From assembly GCA_017938405.1 (NCBI GenBank), contig JAGBBP010000004.1, positions 59,764 through 123,763 of the forward strand: a DNA stretch of 64,000 bases. Direction: 5' to 3'. The translations under genes were made by a program, and so were the position numbers. Origin of the DNA: Lachnospiraceae bacterium. Lineage in GTDB: Bacteria > Bacillota > Clostridia > Lachnospirales > Lachnospiraceae. Of the stretch, positions 24,643-34,175 are shown piece after piece. The notes beneath the pieces are model-generated. The model was not told the DNA's origin. It was given only the letters and a program-made list of their open reading frames with translations, and did not search any database. Position 1 is the first letter of the stretch. Every line of letters starts with the position of its first letter.

Positions 24643-25524
24643 ATGGTAAGTTATTTGTTGGGTAATTACTTGGTAGAAGAAGGGTTTATGACCAAGGAAC
24701 AATTGTCACATGTGATTTCCGAACAGGAAAAAATCAGAGTGAAGTTGGGCTTGATTGCAGTATCGGAAGGCATGCTTACATTAGATCAGGCAGACGCGAT
24801 TAATCGTATGCAGCAGGTAATGGATAAGCGTTTCGGCGATATTGCCGTTGAAAAAGGATACTTAACGGAAGCACAGGTTTCCAGCTTGTTAAAAATGCAG
24901 GGTAACGAGTATTTGACATTTGCGCAGACGCTGGTGGACGAAGGTATTGTCAGCATGGACAAGATTCAGCTGGTAATGAGAAGCTATCAGGTGGAGAACG
25001 GCTTTACCAATACCGAGATGGAAGCCATTAAGAGCGGAGATGTGGACAAGATTGTTCCGTTGTTTATGCCGCAGGGTACGGAAGAGTATCAGGATATCGT
25101 AGCGGTAGCGTTAAAGACGATTGTGCGTTGCATCGACCGCCATGCATATCCGATGAACGGTTCCGTTGAGAAAGTGGCAGAATTAGAAAAGCCGGTATAT
25201 CAGGACTTGCTTGGTAAAGAGGAATGGAGAGTTTGTTTCTCGGATGCCGACAATGGATTGTGTGCGCTTGCTTCGGTATTTGCAAAGGAAGAATTTTCGA
25301 CTGTAGATGAAGATGTGCAGGATGCGGTAGGCGAATTGTTGAATTGCATCAGTGGTTTGTTTGCTACGGCGCAGAGCAACAAGGGTGTTACATTAGAATT
25401 AATGCCGCCGGTATTGGGTGAGAGCGGACCGGTGACGGGAGACGACATTTTGGTAATTCCGTTCGGCGTATGCAATGCAACGGTAAACTTTGTTGTTACA
25501 AATAAGAAAGGCTGGAGGGAATAA
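24643..25524 (+). CDS. CheX-like phosphatase domain protein with MshEN-like N-terminus
   Basis: 293 residues. The N-terminal 130 residues contain repeated short helical motifs (LGNYLVEEGFMTKEQLSHVI, FGDIAVEKGYLTEAQV, FAQTLVDEGIVSMDKI) like the MshEN/GspE-N type nucleotide- or c-di-GMP-binding modules. The C-terminal half carries D-x3-E-x2-N (Asp227, Glu231, Asn234), the CheC/CheX/FliY phosphatase motif that strips phosphate from CheY. It is followed 1 bp later by a CheY-like gene, so the pair probably forms a closed signalling module. The phosphatase motif is visible; the N-terminal assignment is inference. Confidence 0.82.
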   Translation: MVSYLLGNYLVEEGFMTKEQLSHVISEQEKIRVKLGLIAVSEGMLTLDQADAINRMQQVMDKRFGDIAVEKGYLTEAQVSSLLKMQGNEYLTFAQTLVDEGIVSMDKIQLVMRSYQVENGFTNTEMEAIKSGDVDKIVPLFMPQGTEEYQDIVAVALKTIVRCIDRHAYPMNGSVEKVAELEKPVYQDLLGKEEWRVCFSDADNGLCALASVFAKEEFSTVDEDVQDAVGELLNCISGLFATAQSNKGVTLELMPPVLGESGPVTGDDILVIPFGVCNATVNFVVTNKKGWRE

Positions 25525-25525
25525 A

Positions 25526-25900
25526 ATGGCTTATACGGTTTTAGTAGTAGATGATTCCAAGACTTCGAGAAAGATACTTACCGATGTTTTGACCCGCATG
25601 GGACTTGAAGTAATCGGGGAAGCTGCAAACGGCGAAGAGGGATTTTTGAAATATAAAGAATTACGTCCGGATATTGTAACCATGGACATTACCATGCCGG
25701 TAATGAACGGTCTGGAGTCCCTGCTTTTAATTAAGCATGAGGACGAGAACGCAAAGGTGGTTATGATTACGGCAGCGGGACAGAAGAACAATCTGATGCA
25801 GGCAGTAAAGGCCGGCGCGGAAGAGTTCTTAACCAAGCCGTTGGAGGAAGACGAGATTCGTCGTGTCATCGGTGAGATTACCGCAAAACTTGATAGGTAG
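25526..25900 (+). CDS. CheY-like single-domain response regulator
   Basis: 124 residues. Acidic pair Asp9/Asp10, phospho-acceptor Asp54 (TMDITMPVMNG), Thr82 and Lys104 (FLTKPL) are all present; there is no output domain. The protein would act by binding a partner, as CheY does at the flagellar switch, or through the neighbouring CheX-like protein, which is expected to dephosphorylate it. ATG at 25526 has GGAGGG 6 nt upstream. The gene is followed by hairpin element A2. Confidence 0.92.
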   Translation: MAYTVLVVDDSKTSRKILTDVLTRMGLEVIGEAANGEEGFLKYKELRPDIVTMDITMPVMNGLESLLLIKHEDENAKVVMITAAGQKNNLMQAVKAGAEEFLTKPLEEDEIRRVIGEITAKLDR

Positions 25901-25907
25901 GTACCTA

Positions 25908-26189
25908 GGGGCTGCCGCATAGCGGCGGCCCTTTTTTTGTTTACGGCACCTGCAACTGCATTTGGGAATATTTGATTAATTGTTTGCAAGTCGCAACGCT
26001 CCGTCAAACTTCCTCTAAGAACGACTAGGACGCTCGGGAGCGACCTCGCGCCCAGTCTTTTCTAAGAGGTGATTTCGACTGCGCTAAGTGCGCGACCCTT
26101 CGGGAAAAGCAAAAATCAATCAAATATTCCCAAACTCACGTTTCGCAGGTGCCTGTTGTACAGAAGAGCTGCCGCTATGCGACAGCCCC
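25908..26189 (+). repeat. hairpin element family A, copy 2
   Basis: Head 25986-26110 from GCAAGTCGCAACGCTCC to CGGGAAAAGC. Inner arms: GGGAATATTTGATTAATTG pairs with CAATCAAATATTCCC. Middle arms: GGCACCTGC with GCAGGTGCC. Outer arms: GGGGCTGCCGCATAGCGGC with GCCGCTATGCGACAGCCCC. The left outer arm is itself a complete intrinsic terminator for the CheY-like gene (GGGCTGCCGC-ATA-GCGGCGGCCC then seven T, 25909-25938). Nothing else is seen in 25901-26217. Confidence 0.87.
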
Positions 26190-26217
26190 TTTCATCCTGT
26201 GAGTTCCAATGAATTAT

Positions 26218-27477
26218 CTACACTTCTGAAAAGTACGGTATCAGTTTTTTTGCGTACTGTTTCCAAGTCAGATGTTCTTTTGCATATGCTTGTGCTCTGT
26301 CCGCAAGATGTTGCATTTCTTCCGAGTGCTCCAGAAGGTTGGTTACGATGCCCGGTAATGCGGAAAGGTTTTTCAAATCGTAGTAGCGAAGCAAATCGCC
26401 GTCCGGAAAATGTTTTGTCAAGTATTGGCTTTTGTCGGTGACACAGACTGCGCCGTTTAGCATGGAGCTGTAAATGCGGTCATGGGCACCCCGCTTGAAC
26501 CAAGGCATCACATTCAAGGATATCTTTGCTTCCGAAATTGCTTTTAAGCACACTGCCGTATCGGAATATTCCGTATGGGTCAGTGTGTTTTTTTTCTTTG
26601 CGGGAAGCTTGTCCCAACCGGCACCGATGCAGTGTACCGGTATGTCTGCCTCCAATAAGGTTTGAATTGCTTTCCCACGGAAGGTGAATCGAATCCATAA
26701 GTCAAGAAAAATCATTTTGTTCATGACATTTTTTAATTCTTCCGGGGTGAGCTCCGGTAATTCACGGTTCAAATGTCGCAAATATACGGTGTGAATACAC
26801 TGGTCCGGATTCTTCAGTAAATCGTCTAAAATTCCATGATAAAAGGCATCATATTCGGCTCCGTTTCGTTTCATATAAGGTAGGAAAAAGTCGGGCTGCG
26901 TAAAACAACCCGTAAAGACTACAGGAGTAGAACGTTCGTTGATAGATAATGACGGTATAGCTGCCCCTGTGAGGTTCGGAATTTGTAACGAAGGATCCAT
27001 GACGTCATCCCGTGGGGTAAGCGGAATACCGCCGCCGAAGGAGTTGCGGTAATCACAGCCGGCGAGGGGCATAGTTTCACCCAGCCGAATTTCCGGATAG
27101 AATTGTTTCATGTAATCGGTATGATCGCCGTCGATACAGATTTGTAAATAACGTTTCGGAAGGTATTTTAGTTCTTCGTAGTAGTAAAACGGGTGGTCTA
27201 CGATGATATTGATGCAAGCTACGTCGTATTTGTCCCAAAGGAGTTCTCCTTCCGGAGTGTGAAAAATGGCTTCCCGTTGGATGCCGTGATAGTTAAAGGT
27301 AATCATAACGGTTTCATGGTTTTGAATGAAATCGATGATTTTCTTCGTGCCGAAAAAAGGCTCATGAATGCGTATCAGACGGACTTCATAACCCAGTTTT
27401 ATGTATTCTTCCGCCAGACGGTCGGAAAAGAAGTGCAGGGTTTCCACACTCGGCTGAAATAACAAAAGACGTTTCAT
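26218..27477 (-). CDS. CgeB/DUF3880-like glycosyltransferase family protein
   Basis: 419 residues. N-terminal Rossmann-like half with DUF3880-type features (IDGDHTDYMKQFYP near 130-143). The C-terminal GT-B half includes SLNVMPWFKRGAHDRIYSSM near 338-357, followed by NGAVCVTDKSQYL and YDLKNLSALP. This resembles the Glyco_trans_1_2 domain of spore-maturation protein CgeB and related surface glycosyltransferases. It likely transfers a sugar to a cell-surface or flagellar protein, but donor and acceptor are unknown. ATG at 27477 has GGGGGTG just upstream; the GTG at 27483 lies inside that site. Monocistronic. Confidence 0.8.
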   Translation of the reverse strand: MKRLLLFQPSVETLHFFSDRLAEEYIKLGYEVRLIRIHEPFFGTKKIIDFIQNHETVMITFNYHGIQREAIFHTPEGELLWDKYDVACINIIVDHPFYYYEELKYLPKRYLQICIDGDHTDYMKQFYPEIRLGETMPLAGCDYRNSFGGGIPLTPRDDVMDPSLQIPNLTGAAIPSLSINERSTPVVFTGCFTQPDFFLPYMKRNGAEYDAFYHGILDDLLKNPDQCIHTVYLRHLNRELPELTPEELKNVMNKMIFLDLWIRFTFRGKAIQTLLEADIPVHCIGAGWDKLPAKKKNTLTHTEYSDTAVCLKAISEAKISLNVMPWFKRGAHDRIYSSMLNGAVCVTDKSQYLTKHFPDGDLLRYYDLKNLSALPGIVTNLLEHSEEMQHLADRAQAYAKEHLTWKQYAKKLIPYFSEV

Positions 27478-27630
27478 AAGCACCCCCGGTTGCTGTAATA
27501 AGAAGTTTGATAAAGGAATCGAAACTCTGTATTCATACTAACATAAGGGAGGGGAAAAGACAAGAGTACCCGAAGGGAGAAGGACATATCGTAAGGAAGA
27601 AAGTGGCGACAAGGGAGCAAAAAGAACCCC

Positions 27631-27659
27631 TTGCATATCGCAGGAAAATCATGTAAAAT
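27631..27659 (+). promoter_or_regulatory. promoter of prfC
   Basis: TTGCAT, 17-bp spacer, TAAAAT, giving an untranslated leader of about 95 nt. Confidence 0.7.
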
Positions 27660-27763
27660 AAAATGTCGTTGTGTGCCCTGAAATCGGCAAAGAAAATCAG
27701 GTGCATGTTACATGTGAAGAAGATGTAATAAATAATCGAGACAACAAAATGCAGGAGGCAACT

Positions 27764-29350
27764 ATGAATTACAGCAATGAGATAAATAAGCGTCGCACCT
27801 TTGCGATTATTTCCCACCCGGATGCCGGTAAAACGACACTGACGGAGAAACTGTTGTTATACGGAGGAGCCATTAATCTGGCGGGTTCCGTAAAGGCAAA
27901 GAAAACTGCAAAACATGCGGTTTCCGACTGGATGGAAATCGAGAAGCAGAGAGGTATTTCCGTTACCTCTTCCGTAATGCAGTTTAATTATGACGGATTT
28001 TGTATTAATATTCTGGATACCCCGGGCCATCAGGATTTCTCCGAGGATACGTACCGTACCCTTATGGCGGCGGATTCGGCGGTGATGGTAATCGATGCAT
28101 CCAAGGGTGTCGAGGCACAGACCAAGAAGCTGTTTAAAGTTTGTGTCATGCGGCATATTCCGATTTTTACTTTTGTGAATAAGATGGACCGTGAAGCGAG
28201 AGATACTTTTGAACTTCTGGATGAAATTGAAAACGTGTTGGGTATCCGTACCTGTCCGATGAACTGGCCGATCGGGTCCGGTAAAAACTTTAAGGGTGTA
28301 TATCACAGAGATACCGAAACCATTACACGGTTCTTCGCGGCAAACAACGGACAGAACGAAGTAGAGAAAATCGAGGCAACGTTGGGCGATTCCAATTTGG
28401 ATGATATTATCGGCAGAGAGAATCATCAGAATCTGGTGGACGAGATTGAGCTTTTAGACGGTGCCAGCAGTGAGTTTGATTTGGAAAAGGTTAGTGCCGG
28501 AGAGCTGACACCGGTATTTTTCGGTTCTGCCCTTACGAATTTCGGTGTGGAGACCTTCCTTTCGCACTTTTTGTCCATGACCACATCTCCGCTTCCGCGT
28601 AACGCGAAGGAGGGTGTAATTGATCCTCTTTCCCATGATTTTTCGGCCTTTGTGTTTAAAATTCAGGCAAACATGAATAAGGCACACAGAGACCGTATTG
28701 CCTTTATGCGCATTTGTTCCGGTAAGTTTGAAGCAGGTATGGAAGTAAATCATGTACAGGCAGGAAAGAAGATACGTTTGTCCCAGCCGCAGCAGATGAT
28801 GGCCCAGGACAGAAAGATTGTGGAAGAGGCCTATGCGGGGGATATTATCGGCGTATTCGACCCGGGTATTTTCTCCATCGGAGATACGGTATGCGCACCG
28901 GAGGAGAAGATTGAATACGAGGGCATCCCAACCTTCGCTCCGGAGCATTTTGCAAAAATCCGGCAGGTGGATACCATGAAGCGGAAACAGTTTATTAAAG
29001 GAGTTTCCCAGATTGCCCAGGAAGGTGCCATCCAGATTTTCCAGGAGTTTAATACCGGTATGGAAGAAATTATTGTAGGCGTGGTAGGCGTGTTGCAGTT
29101 TGACGTATTGAAGTTCCGCCTGGAATCGGAATACGGCGTGGAAATTCGCATGGACCCGCTTCCTTACGAGTACATTCGCTGGATTGAAAACGACGGCGTG
29201 GATGTGGCGAAGCTTAATATTACGACGGATTCCAAGAGAGTAAAGGATTTAAAGGACAGACCGCTTTTGTTATTTACCCACGAATGGAGTATTCGTACGG
29301 TATTGGAGCGTAACGAAGGGCTGAAGCTTACGGAATTTGCAAAAAATTAA
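27764..29350 (+). CDS. prfC: peptide chain release factor 3
   Basis: 528 residues, normal for RF3. The GTPase domain has G1 SHPDAGKTT (about 17-25), G3 DTPGHQDF and G4 NKMD. Domain II and the RF3 C-terminal domain follow (EFNTGMEEIIVGVVGVLQFDVLKFRLESEYGV region). RF3 uses GTP to remove RF1 or RF2 from the ribosome after peptide release. ATG at 27764 has AGGAGG 6 nt upstream; the longer frame from 27671 covers the promoter leader and is not coding. No clear terminator separates it from the ECF sigma gene. Confidence 0.97.
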   Translation: MNYSNEINKRRTFAIISHPDAGKTTLTEKLLLYGGAINLAGSVKAKKTAKHAVSDWMEIEKQRGISVTSSVMQFNYDGFCINILDTPGHQDFSEDTYRTLMAADSAVMVIDASKGVEAQTKKLFKVCVMRHIPIFTFVNKMDREARDTFELLDEIENVLGIRTCPMNWPIGSGKNFKGVYHRDTETITRFFAANNGQNEVEKIEATLGDSNLDDIIGRENHQNLVDEIELLDGASSEFDLEKVSAGELTPVFFGSALTNFGVETFLSHFLSMTTSPLPRNAKEGVIDPLSHDFSAFVFKIQANMNKAHRDRIAFMRICSGKFEAGMEVNHVQAGKKIRLSQPQQMMAQDRKIVEEAYAGDIIGVFDPGIFSIGDTVCAPEEKIEYEGIPTFAPEHFAKIRQVDTMKRKQFIKGVSQIAQEGAIQIFQEFNTGMEEIIVGVVGVLQFDVLKFRLESEYGVEIRMDPLPYEYIRWIENDGVDVAKLNITTDSKRVKDLKDRPLLLFTHEWSIRTVLERNEGLKLTEFAKN

Positions 29351-29358
29351 AAAAAGAT

Positions 29359-29384
29359 GGAACCGCAAGCGTCGGAATTTCGTC
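29359..29384 (+). promoter_or_regulatory. ECF-type autoregulatory promoter
   Basis: GGAACC, 16-bp spacer, CGTC, directly upstream of an ECF sigma gene. This is the canonical sequence class for group-IV sigma factors, so autoregulation is likely. Confidence 0.7.
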
Positions 29385-29404
29385 TTTTGGATAGGGGGTA
29401 ACGT

Positions 29405-29911
29405 ATGGATACGTTGGAAAATTTAATGCGTACTTACGGAAATGATGTCCTTCGTATGGCGTACAGTTACGTAAAAGATTACGATACGGCGGAGGATATG
29501 TTCCAGGAGGTGTTTATTAAGGTAAATGCCAAGCTTACGGAATTCCGTGGGGAAAGTTCGATTAAGACCTGGTTATTGCGCATTACGGTAAATACCTGCA
29601 AGGATTATTTGAAGAGTGCATATAACCGCCGTGTCACCGTATTTTCGGAAGAGGAAGAAGAGAATATTCCGGCGGCGGATATGGGAGAAGTAATCGAAAA
29701 AAAACAGGATAACGAACAAATTCGTAAGGCATTGTTTTTATTACCGGATAAGTACCGGGAAGTGCTGGTTTGTTTGTATTTTGAAGAACGTTCGGTGGCG
29801 GAGACGGCAAAGGTGCTGGGACTCAGTGAGGGCACAGTAAAAAGCCGGTTGTCCCGGGCCAGGGATAAATTCAGGGAGATTTTAGAAAAACAAGGGAAAG
29901 GCGGTGCATAG
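29405..29911 (+). CDS. ECF RNA polymerase sigma factor
   Basis: 168 residues. Sigma region 2 (NDVLRMAYSYVKDYDTAEDMFQEVFIKV, about 14-41) contacts the -10 element. Region 4 near the C-terminus (DKYREVLVCLYFEERSVAETAKVLGLSEGTVKSRLSRAR) reads the -35. The GGAACC-N16-CGTC promoter just upstream suggests it activates its own transcription. The stop lies 1 bp before the ATG of the anti-sigma candidate, typical of sigma/anti-sigma pairs. Signal unknown. Confidence 0.93.
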   Translation: MDTLENLMRTYGNDVLRMAYSYVKDYDTAEDMFQEVFIKVNAKLTEFRGESSIKTWLLRITVNTCKDYLKSAYNRRVTVFSEEEEENIPAADMGEVIEKKQDNEQIRKALFLLPDKYREVLVCLYFEERSVAETAKVLGLSEGTVKSRLSRARDKFREILEKQGKGGA

Positions 29912-29912
29912 A

Positions 29913-30746
29913 ATGAATACGGAAAAAGATACACAGATGCGGGATGAAGAACTCTATGCACTTTTAGACAGTGTAATGGTGGATGAGCGGCTTACGGTGA
30001 GGGAGGAACTGATACAGGCTACTTTGCAACGGGTAAAGAGTGAAGAAAAGGCGGAAGTGATTCCGATGAAAAAGTCCGTAGGGAAGAAGTATCGCATGCT
30101 GTCTTATGCCGGCATGGCGGCGGCAGCGGTGCTTGTTGTGTTTGTGGGAATCAAAACGATAAACAACGGCGGTTTTTCCGGAAGCAATATGAAAGCGGAA
30201 TCTGTAGCGGATGGCCTGTTATACGAAAAAAACAACGGCTCGTTTCTGACCGACAGTACAGAATCGGTAAAATCAGAGAGCGAGTCCGGCGGGAAGAAGA
30301 ATTGGTACTATTCCGTTGCAGATAATGCGGACGAGGCGGAACTGCAGGAACCTTCGGATATGGAAGCCGATGCGATTTGTCCGGAAGAGGTGCCGGAACG
30401 AGGCGGCGAGGTGAAATTATGCAGCCGGGTGAAGTTGTCGGCAGAGCTGCAAGAGGCGGTATCCGGTACGGACAATGCGGAAGCGGTGATATGGGCGGAA
30501 TGTTGGATATTGCAGCCAAGAGAAGGAAACTGGCAGGAGGAAATGAAGAAACGGTTGGAGGCCTGCACCGTGGAGAAGGAACTTCCGGAGGAAGGGGAGT
30601 ACAACTATGCGTTATGCCGCGATGACGGGACTGTGAAAAATATAGCGGTAGAGACGCCGTTGGATTTGGTTGTACGGATTGAGACGGAATCCGGTGAACT
30701 TTGGGGATTTTTCGGAGAAAACGTCCGGGTATGCCGGATGGAATAG
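29913..30746 (+). CDS. probable anti-sigma factor, membrane-anchored
   Basis: 277 residues. A cytoplasmic acidic N-terminus (1-60) precedes one transmembrane helix (about 64-82). The extracytoplasmic region is Glu/Ser rich with a globular C-terminal part. There is no HxxxCxxC zinc motif, so it is not a ZAS-type anti-sigma. The assignment rests on position behind the ECF gene and on topology. The ATG at 29913 is preferred to the GTG at 29904, which falls within the AAAGGCGGTG site. Confidence 0.7.
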   Translation: MNTEKDTQMRDEELYALLDSVMVDERLTVREELIQATLQRVKSEEKAEVIPMKKSVGKKYRMLSYAGMAAAAVLVVFVGIKTINNGGFSGSNMKAESVADGLLYEKNNGSFLTDSTESVKSESESGGKKNWYYSVADNADEAELQEPSDMEADAICPEEVPERGGEVKLCSRVKLSAELQEAVSGTDNAEAVIWAECWILQPREGNWQEEMKKRLEACTVEKELPEEGEYNYALCRDDGTVKNIAVETPLDLVVRIETESGELWGFFGENVRVCRME

Positions 30747-30760
30747 AAGAGACAAAGAAA

Positions 30761-30811
30761 GGATGTTGTAAACATAACCGGAAGGCTATGAGACAACATC
30801 CTTTTGTTGTT
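30761..30811. terminator. shared terminator between convergent genes
   Basis: GGATGTTGT pairs with ACAACATCC over a loop, followed by TTTTGTTGTTT on the plus strand. Confidence 0.75.
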
Positions 30812-30814
30812 TAC

Positions 30815-31063
30815 TTATTCCGCATCCGTAGCGGTGGACTCTTCTGCTTCCGTAGCTTCGGAAGCTTCCTCTTCCGTTTCGTCTGTGGTGATGTTAATGG
30901 ATACGTATTCACGAGAAGCCATATCTTCTTCGTCACCGAAGCTGTCATCGAAATCGAAGTCGTCTTCTTCTTTCGCAAAGAAGTTTTTATAAACGAGATA
31001 TGCACCGCCGGCTACTGCGGCAAGGGATGCCAGTGCAGCGAAAAACTTAAAAATTTTCTTCAT
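30815..31063 (-). CDS. small acidic membrane-anchored protein
   Basis: 82 residues. A short basic N-terminus and a membrane helix (about 5-26, LASLAAVAGGAYLVYKNFF region) are followed by a strongly acidic tail of Asp, Glu, Ser and Thr. AAGGAG precedes the ATG, so it is likely translated. I do not recognise a family. It lies opposite the chemoreceptor gene and may be expressed from the AT-rich gap between them. Confidence 0.75.
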   Translation of the reverse strand: MKKIFKFFAALASLAAVAGGAYLVYKNFFAKEEDDFDFDDSFGDEEDMASREYVSINITTDETEEEASEATEAEESTATDAE

Positions 31064-31197
31064 AGAAATGCTCCTTTCTCTGTAATACTGATTCTATTAT
31101 ACGTTCTTTTTTCGAAAAAGAAAAGACCTAATTCAAAAAATAATATTTTACCTTCATTTTACACCATAAAATGTGATAACGATTGTGCTTTTTTTAC

Positions 31198-31226
31198 TTG
31201 AAATTTCTGACAAAATGCGGTATAAT
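31198..31226 (+). promoter_or_regulatory. promoter of the chemoreceptor gene
   Basis: TTGAAA, 17-bp spacer, TATAAT; leader of about 100 nt. Confidence 0.78.
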
Positions 31227-31331
31227 CGATGTATACAAAATAGGGATTCGTTTCAGTATGAGCAGAACAGGGAAATAGGGGAACTACTACAATAAAATCG
31301 CATACCGAATGTAGCAAGGAGGTTTACGACT

Positions 31332-34070
31332 ATGAAGAAAGATCAAGATGTACTTGAGCTTTTGCGTGAAGAAGAAAACGCAGAGAAAAAGGGAAAAGTA
31401 AAGAAGGAAAAGGCCCCGAAAGAACCGAAGCCGGTGAAGGAAAAAGCACCGAAGGAGCCGAAAGAGAAGAAAGTAAAGGAACCGAAGCCTGTAAAGGAGC
31501 CGAAGGTGAAAGAGCCGAAGCCTGCAAAGGAACCGAAGGTAAAGGAACCGAAGCCTGCGAAAGAACCGAAGGTAAAAGAGCCGAAACCTGCAAAAGAACC
31601 GAAGGAGTTTAAGCTCCCGAAGCTGCCGAAGTTTACTAGGGCAGCCGGGGAAGAAAAAGCGCCGGAGGCAGTTGAAGTGACAGAATCGGTAATCGCGGAA
31701 GAGGTTGCAGAGGAGATTGCACCGGTGCTTGAACAGGAGACGGCAGAACCGGCAGAGAAGGCAGCGAAGTCCTTTAAGCTTCCGAAGTTACCGAAAATAT
31801 CCAAAACCGACGGAGAGCAGGAAGAGAAGGCACCGAAGTCCTTTAAATTGCCGAAGCTTCCGAAGCTTCCGAAATTCGGAAAGGCAGACGGAGAGAATGC
31901 CGAAGTACCGGCAGAGGAGAATCCGCTTCGTAAAGCAATCGCTCCGGTGAAGAAAAAGAAGGAGAAGAAGTTTTCTTTTGCAAAGCTTGTAGAGAAGATT
32001 CCGTTCCTGAAGAAGCTGACCGAGCGTAAGCCTAAGAAGATGAGAAGTATCCGCACACAGCTCATTGCAATGTTCTGTGTACCGCTTGTATTTATTATTG
32101 TGCTTGGCGTTGTTTGTTCCAGTAGTGCATCCAATGCGTTGCAGACCAACTACGAAGATGCAGCAAGATCTACCCTCAGTGCTAAGGCGGACCACCTTGC
32201 GCTGGTATTTGATACGGTAGAATCCACCATGAGCCAGCTGAATTCCAATACGGATGTTTCCATGTATTATTCCGGAAACTACAAAGAAGGATCCAAAGAT
32301 GAGCGTGATGCGAAGAGGTCGATTCAGTCGGTGGTTTCCACTCTGGGCGGCGAAAACGAAGCGATTATCGGTAATCTGGCAGTGTTGTCTGCTTACGGTG
32401 AGTCTTACGCATCCGACGGAACGTTTGCAGAGTTGGAAAGAGCACTTGCTTTTGAAGAGAGTGCAGACGGAAAGAATTATGCATCTTCCGGAAAAGACTT
32501 CCAGTGGACAGGACAGCATGCATTTATTGATAAGCAGTTGGGACTTTCTGCCGATAGTTATTTTATGGCAGTAACCACAAAACTTAAGAATACGATGGGC
32601 GAAGATGTAGGTTACATTTCCGCGGATATTAAACGTTCTATGTTAACGGATACCCTTTCCGGCATCGAACTTGCGGAAGGCAGTATTTTCGGTATTGTTT
32701 CTGCAGACGGTGCAGAACTTACGCAAAACGGTATTTCCGAGACTGCGATTTTCGCAGGAAATGCGGAGTATAACAACGCAAAAAGTTCCAAAGCAATGGC
32801 AAGCGGTTATGAAAAGATTGACGGAGACAAATATCTTGTAATTTGTGCACCGATCGGTGATACAGGTGCAATGTTCTGCGGAGCAATTCCGCATAGTGAG
32901 ATTATCGCAAGTGCAAACTCCATTAAGGTTCTTGCGGTAGTGGTTGTATTGATTTCCGCAGCATGCTCCGTACTGTTAGGTATTTTAGTTGCCACGTCCT
33001 ACGCAAAGGCAATGAAGCGTACCATGGCAGGCCTTGATAAGGTGGCAAGAGGTGACCTGACGGCGAAGATGAGAACAAAGCGTAAGGATGAGTTCGGTGC
33101 TTTGGTTGCCTGTGCAAATAAGACCGTAACCAACATGAAGGGTATGGTACAGCAGACCTCGGTTGCGGCGGATAATGTAGGCGGTTCCGCAGCAGGTGTG
33201 GAAGATACTTCCGCAAAGCTTTTGACCGCAACACAGAATATTACAACCTCCATTATGGAGATTCGAAACGGTATTGTGCAGCAGGCGGAGGATTCCGAGC
33301 GTTGCTTGGTACAGAGTGAGGAACTGGGCGAGCGTATCAACGAGGTTAAGGCAGATGCGGATGCCATTGACGAGCTTGCAAAGAGTGCAAAGGTTGCCGT
33401 TGAAAACGGTATGGATGCTATCGGCGTCCTGGAAGCAAAGGGTGAAGAGACCGCTTCCATTACCAAGCAGATTACGGTAGATATGGGTGCTCTTGCGGAA
33501 GAGTCGCATTCCATCGGTAAGATTATCGGTGTAATTAATGATATTGCAGAGCAGACGAACCTGTTATCTCTCAATGCTTCCATTGAGGCGGCACGTGCAG
33601 GTGAAGCCGGACGCGGTTTTGCGGTAGTAGCTGACGAGATTCGCAGACTTGCGGAGCAGTCGGTAGAGGCAGCAAACGAGATTGCCGGTATCGTAAACGG
33701 TATTACGGCACAGACCGAGGGTACCGTACAGACGGTAGCACAGGCAGAAGAAATCGTTGCGTCCCAGAGTGTGGCATTAAAGAATGCAATCTCCCTGTTT
33801 AAGAATATCGGAGAGAACGTAGAGGAAATGACGGAACGTCTTGCCAATATTTCTAACGGTGTAGATCGAATCGGTGAAGCACAGAGCGTAACGGTAGATG
33901 CAATCAGTAGTATTTCCGCAGTTTCCGAAGAGACTTCGGCGGCTTCCGAGGAAGTACAGAATATGGTTGATTTACAGTTAAAGGCTGTGGAAGATTTGTC
34001 CGATGCTTCTACGGTATTAAACGACGAAGCAAAGAAGTTACAGGAAGCTTTACAGGCATTCCGTTACTAA
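31332..34070 (+). CDS. methyl-accepting chemotaxis protein with long Lys/Pro/Glu-rich N-terminus
   Basis: 912 residues. Residues 1-240 are cytoplasmic and low complexity: tandem [15 protein letters not shown] units (about 30-92) and three FKLPKLPK motifs (about 93, 148 and 171). TM1 spans about 242-263, an extracellular sensor about 264-530, TM2 about 531-553, then HAMP. The signalling tip ([18 protein letters not shown], about 740-757) is intact. The receptor part is normal and would couple to CheA/CheW. Receptors usually begin a few residues before TM1, so the 240-residue extension is exceptional. AAGGAGG lies well placed before the first ATG, supporting the long form. Confidence 0.93.
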   Translation: MKKDQDVLELLREEENAEKKGKVKKEKAPKEPKPVKEKAPKEPKEKKVKEPKPVKEPKVKEPKPAKEPKVKEPKPAKEPKVKEPKPAKEPKEFKLPKLPKFTRAAGEEKAPEAVEVTESVIAEEVAEEIAPVLEQETAEPAEKAAKSFKLPKLPKISKTDGEQEEKAPKSFKLPKLPKLPKFGKADGENAEVPAEENPLRKAIAPVKKKKEKKFSFAKLVEKIPFLKKLTERKPKKMRSIRTQLIAMFCVPLVFIIVLGVVCSSSASNALQTNYEDAARSTLSAKADHLALVFDTVESTMSQLNSNTDVSMYYSGNYKEGSKDERDAKRSIQSVVSTLGGENEAIIGNLAVLSAYGESYASDGTFAELERALAFEESADGKNYASSGKDFQWTGQHAFIDKQLGLSADSYFMAVTTKLKNTMGEDVGYISADIKRSMLTDTLSGIELAEGSIFGIVSADGAELTQNGISETAIFAGNAEYNNAKSSKAMASGYEKIDGDKYLVICAPIGDTGAMFCGAIPHSEIIASANSIKVLAVVVVLISAACSVLLGILVATSYAKAMKRTMAGLDKVARGDLTAKMRTKRKDEFGALVACANKTVTNMKGMVQQTSVAADNVGGSAAGVEDTSAKLLTATQNITTSIMEIRNGIVQQAEDSERCLVQSEELGERINEVKADADAIDELAKSAKVAVENGMDAIGVLEAKGEETASITKQITVDMGALAEESHSIGKIIGVINDIAEQTNLLSLNASIEAARAGEAGRGFAVVADEIRRLAEQSVEAANEIAGIVNGITAQTEGTVQTVAQAEEIVASQSVALKNAISLFKNIGENVEEMTERLANISNGVDRIGEAQSVTVDAISSISAVSEETSAASEEVQNMVDLQLKAVEDLSDASTVLNDEAKKLQEALQAFRY

Positions 34071-34089
34071 AGAAAAGAAAAAATAGCAG

Positions 34090-34124
34090 AGTGTCCCAGG
34101 AGTCCATCGGATTTTTGGGACACT
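34090..34124 (+). terminator. hairpin after the chemoreceptor gene
   Basis: AGTGTCCCA pairs with TGGGACACT; only a weak pyrimidine tail follows. Confidence 0.5.
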
Positions 34125-34175
34125 TCCTTATGTTACAGAGGTTTTATAAAACTGAATTTATGGTAGGAGGCGGAA

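Noticed and set aside
31343..32149. Long minus-strand frame of 268 codons
   Set aside because: It mirrors the low-complexity Lys/Pro repeats of the chemoreceptor and is Phe/Ser/Gly-rich nonsense; a composition artefact.
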